Positions 62,178 through 64,000 of a DNA stretch of 64,000 nt are shown here, piece after piece. Position 1 is the stretch's first letter; the number at the start of each line of letters is the position of its first letter. Both the position numbers and the translations under genes were made by a program. The notes under the pieces are model-generated. The model was given only the letters and a program-made list of their open reading frames with translations, had not been told where the DNA came from and searched no databases. This DNA comes from Taibaiella soli (GTDB lineage Bacteria > Bacteroidota > Bacteroidia > Chitinophagales > Chitinophagaceae), in the NCBI RefSeq assembly GCF_003236175.1, contig NZ_QKTW01000010.1, forward strand, positions 93,958-157,957, written 5' to 3'.

Positions 62178-62705
62178 TTAATTTTGCTTTTTTACAAAGC
62201 CATATTTCAAAGTCGCACTACTCAAAACAGTTGGATAAATATCATCTTTGGTATTTGCTACTCCGTCAACGCCAACAGAAAAAACTTTGTATGAATCTAC
62301 CATGTTTTGATATTGGTACGCTGTATTGATATCATTATCCATTTTGCGCACCAGTAAAGGATCATAATAATCAACTGATGGGTCCATGTCATCTAATTGA
62401 GCTAGGCTATCAGGGTACTTCCTTTCTTTTAACTTATATACCTCAATAGTATTTGCCAATTTATTTAACTCATCCTGAGAAAGTGCACTAAAGGCAATTG
62501 TTGTTTTTTCCCCATATTTTTGGTAATAGAACATCGCTCCACAAACTGTTACTGAGATTAAAATTCCTCCCAATCCAATAAATGCAAAGAGCTTGTTTCT
62601 GTATTTAAATATGCCTAGTAAAAGCATGGCTACTCCTACAAAAAAGCCAATTATTGGAAATAAACAAAGTATGCCGATCAGATATGGCGGTTTATTATTT
62701 TTCAT
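62178..62705 (-). CDS. Two-helix membrane protein with GspG-like C-terminal part, paralogue B
   Basis: The 175-residue protein has the same layout as paralogue A: two membrane segments (LIGILCLFPIIGFFVGVAM, AFIGLGGILISVTVCGAMF), then IEVYKLKERKYPDSLAQLDDM and FSVGVDGVANTKDDIYPTV. It lies 21 bp after the Rhs stop codon, the classic position for a cognate immunity gene. A TAATTTTG box on the minus strand at 62718-62725 could give it a promoter of its own. Calling it an immunity protein is inference. Confidence 0.72.
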   Translation of the reverse strand: MKNNKPPYLIGILCLFPIIGFFVGVAMLLLGIFKYRNKLFAFIGLGGILISVTVCGAMFYYQKYGEKTTIAFSALSQDELNKLANTIEVYKLKERKYPDSLAQLDDMDPSVDYYDPLLVRKMDNDINTAYQYQNMVDSYKVFSVGVDGVANTKDDIYPTVLSSATLKYGFVKKQN

Positions 62706-62717
62706 AAGCTAATTTTA

Positions 62718-62725
62718 CAAAATTA
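62718..62725 (-). promoter_or_regulatory. Possible -7 element (TAATTTTG) for the post-Rhs genes
   Basis: TAATTTTG on the minus strand fits TAnnTTTG and lies between the Rhs stop and the first downstream gene. No -33 element at proper spacing is visible. Confidence 0.4.
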
Positions 62726-62726
62726 T

Positions 62727-64000
62727 TTAAAACGCAAATACTACCGGGATTGCTGGAATCGTAAGTAACAAAAATGTCCCTGCTCCAATGTTATATCCAT
62801 AGTCACTACCTGATACTGATCCTTTATGATCTGTGTAGCTACTACCGACATTAATTGAACCGAATCCATTCCCTAACCCAAGTCCCCCATGAGCTTCAAA
62901 TCCAAATGCTCCAAGCCCAGCTCCCCAAGAATCATCTGCAAAATGCCCAATTGACACCACTCCAAATAAAGTAATTGTAGTAGCCTCCCTTCCCAAATCC
63001 ATCGAAGAGTGATCAATATTGACTAATCTACCAGACATTCCGGTTGTTTTTCCCCTAAAAGATGACATTGTAAACTGGTTACCTAAAACATCAGGAACAG
63101 ATTTAACATCCTGATATTTGAATTTGTTAGTCGTAGTCATTCCACCTAGGTCAAAATCAATGCCAACAGGAGTGAAGCCAACACGACCGTTAACCATTCC
63201 ATCTAAACCAGACTGAAACGGAACACCATGCCAAATATCTGCGATGGCCAAAGAGTTTGCTCCGGGCAACGAATTTTTATATCCATTGTACGTATAATCT
63301 GTGAATGCCCCTTTTTCGGTGGCTCGGCTGTAATACCCAAAACTTTGATGGGCACTCGACCAAATAAAGCCATTAGGCAAATTTGCCAGATTATGTACGT
63401 CCGTAATTCCCTGCCCGGGAGTATATTCGACTTGCCCAACAGCTCCAAGTGTTCCGATATCCGCATCACGATCAAATATTGTTCCGCCACCGGAACCTGC
63501 CCCCCATGCGACAGCAAATCCATTATGTGGTATACCGTCCATCCAATCAAAATCTATAGAATTATACTTGATACCATGTATATCACTGCCACCAGTGCCC
63601 GCGCCGTTGGTTTGCGTCCCCATTGGGTCCACCAAGTTAGCAGGATTATTACCCATACCAATATAACCACTTGAAAATTGATTTACCGGATCAATACTCC
63701 AGAACCGGCCCAATTGCGCATCGTACTGGCGCGCATGGAAATCGCTCAGCCCAATACCGAGTTCATCATGTTTCTCATTACTCTGATATTGAAATTTATT
63801 TTCCAGAGGTGTGTTTGATCCCATATCTACAGCTAAGCCATGCGGGTAGTATTGTTGTTCCTGCAACAATCTGCCACGTTTGTATTGTACATAAAGATTA
63901 TCAAAATAGACATCGCGGAACTGTTCATTACTTACATAAACTGCCAGATATCCGTTTATGCCAATTTTAATGCTGTTTGGAGTTCCAAGTGTCCGCCAGC
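62727..64000 (-). CDS. Rhs-repeat protein with unfamiliar Gly-rich C-terminal tip (5' part beyond window)
   Basis: The frame is open to the right edge, so only the last 424 codons are seen. The core part has the typical Bacteroidota sequence VYFDNLYVQYKRGRLLQEQQYYPHGL, then FQYQSNEKHDELGIGLSDFHARQYDAQLGRFWSIDP and NPANLVDPMG, which close the Rhs repeat-associated core. About 300 residues follow the core. They are Gly/Asp/Thr-rich, contain no recognised nuclease or ADP-ribosyl motif and end in a hydrophobic stretch (FLLLTIPAIPVVFAF). Rhs tips are usually toxins (family knowledge); this one is not identified. Confidence 0.88.
   Translation of the reverse strand, partial: WRTLGTPNSIKIGINGYLAVYVSNEQFRDVYFDNLYVQYKRGRLLQEQQYYPHGLAVDMGSNTPLENKFQYQSNEKHDELGIGLSDFHARQYDAQLGRFWSIDPVNQFSSGYIGMGNNPANLVDPMGTQTNGAGTGGSDIHGIKYNSIDFDWMDGIPHNGFAVAWGAGSGGGTIFDRDADIGTLGAVGQVEYTPGQGITDVHNLANLPNGFIWSSAHQSFGYYSRATEKGAFTDYTYNGYKNSLPGANSLAIADIWHGVPFQSGLDGMVNGRVGFTPVGIDFDLGGMTTTNKFKYQDVKSVPDVLGNQFTMSSFRGKTTGMSGRLVNIDHSSMDLGREATTITLFGVVSIGHFADDSWGAGLGAFGFEAHGGLGLGNGFGSINVGSSYTDHKGSVSGSDYGYNIGAGTFLLLTIPAIPVVFAF

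Noticed and set aside
1-64000. tRNA, rRNA or tmRNA genes
   Set aside because: No cloverleaf with the conserved T-loop, and no rRNA sequence, was recognised on either strand by eye; a covariance-model scan would settle this.

Overview
This window is chromosomal DNA of a Bacteroidota bacterium, most likely from the Chitinophagales/Chitinophagaceae. Four things point there: type IX secretion (T9SS) C-terminal sorting domains on two proteins, the darB-darA pair used for flexirubin/dialkylresorcinol pigments, promoters of the TAnnTTTG type with almost no Shine-Dalgarno sites, and many small extragenic repeats of the kind common in this phylum. The lineage is inferred from gene content only. I see no rRNA, tRNA, CRISPR array, insertion sequence or replication origin.

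Layout. 1-12 kb: a two-component pair (kinase cut by the left edge, LuxR-type regulator convergent to it), a T9SS surface protein, a tyrosinase operon with a Cys-rich membrane partner, a DJ-1/PfpI lipoprotein, a creatininase-family amidohydrolase and several small unknowns. 12-22.2 kb: a tight five-gene minus-strand unit: GAF protein, SdiA-regulated-type beta-propeller, calcineurin-like phosphoesterase fused to an outer-membrane barrel, HD hydrolase fused to a Pycsar-type transmembrane effector domain, and polyphosphate kinase ppk1. 22-35 kb: core genes (rpsA, asnB, truA, fusA) with TonB-like, nitroreductase and TetR genes, separated by repeat-rich spacers. 35-41 kb: HtrA/DegP protease, a T9SS-exported trypsin-like protease and darB-darA. 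41-51 kb: DUF58 protein, the pheT operon with overlapping downstream genes, dnaB and a cysteine desulfurase. 51-57 kb: unknown and outer-membrane proteins, including a very large propeller/barrel protein whose 5' end is built of extragenic repeats.

57.4-64 kb is an accessory region on the minus strand. An Rhs-repeat protein (5' part beyond the right edge) with an unfamiliar Gly-rich C-terminal tip is followed by about nine short secreted, lipoprotein or membrane ORFs, among them two tandem paralogues and one ORF that looks like two genes fused by one extra A. This resembles the tail of a polymorphic-toxin locus with a bank of candidate immunity genes, but no toxin activity can be read from the sequence.

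Most striking observations: the polyphosphate/HD-PycTM operon; a DnaB helicase ending in a Gly-rich linker plus an SSB-like acidic tip; a strong Shine-Dalgarno with a TTG start on rpsA; the Rhs tip with its immunity-like array; and the tyrosinase operon with two uncharacterised partners.
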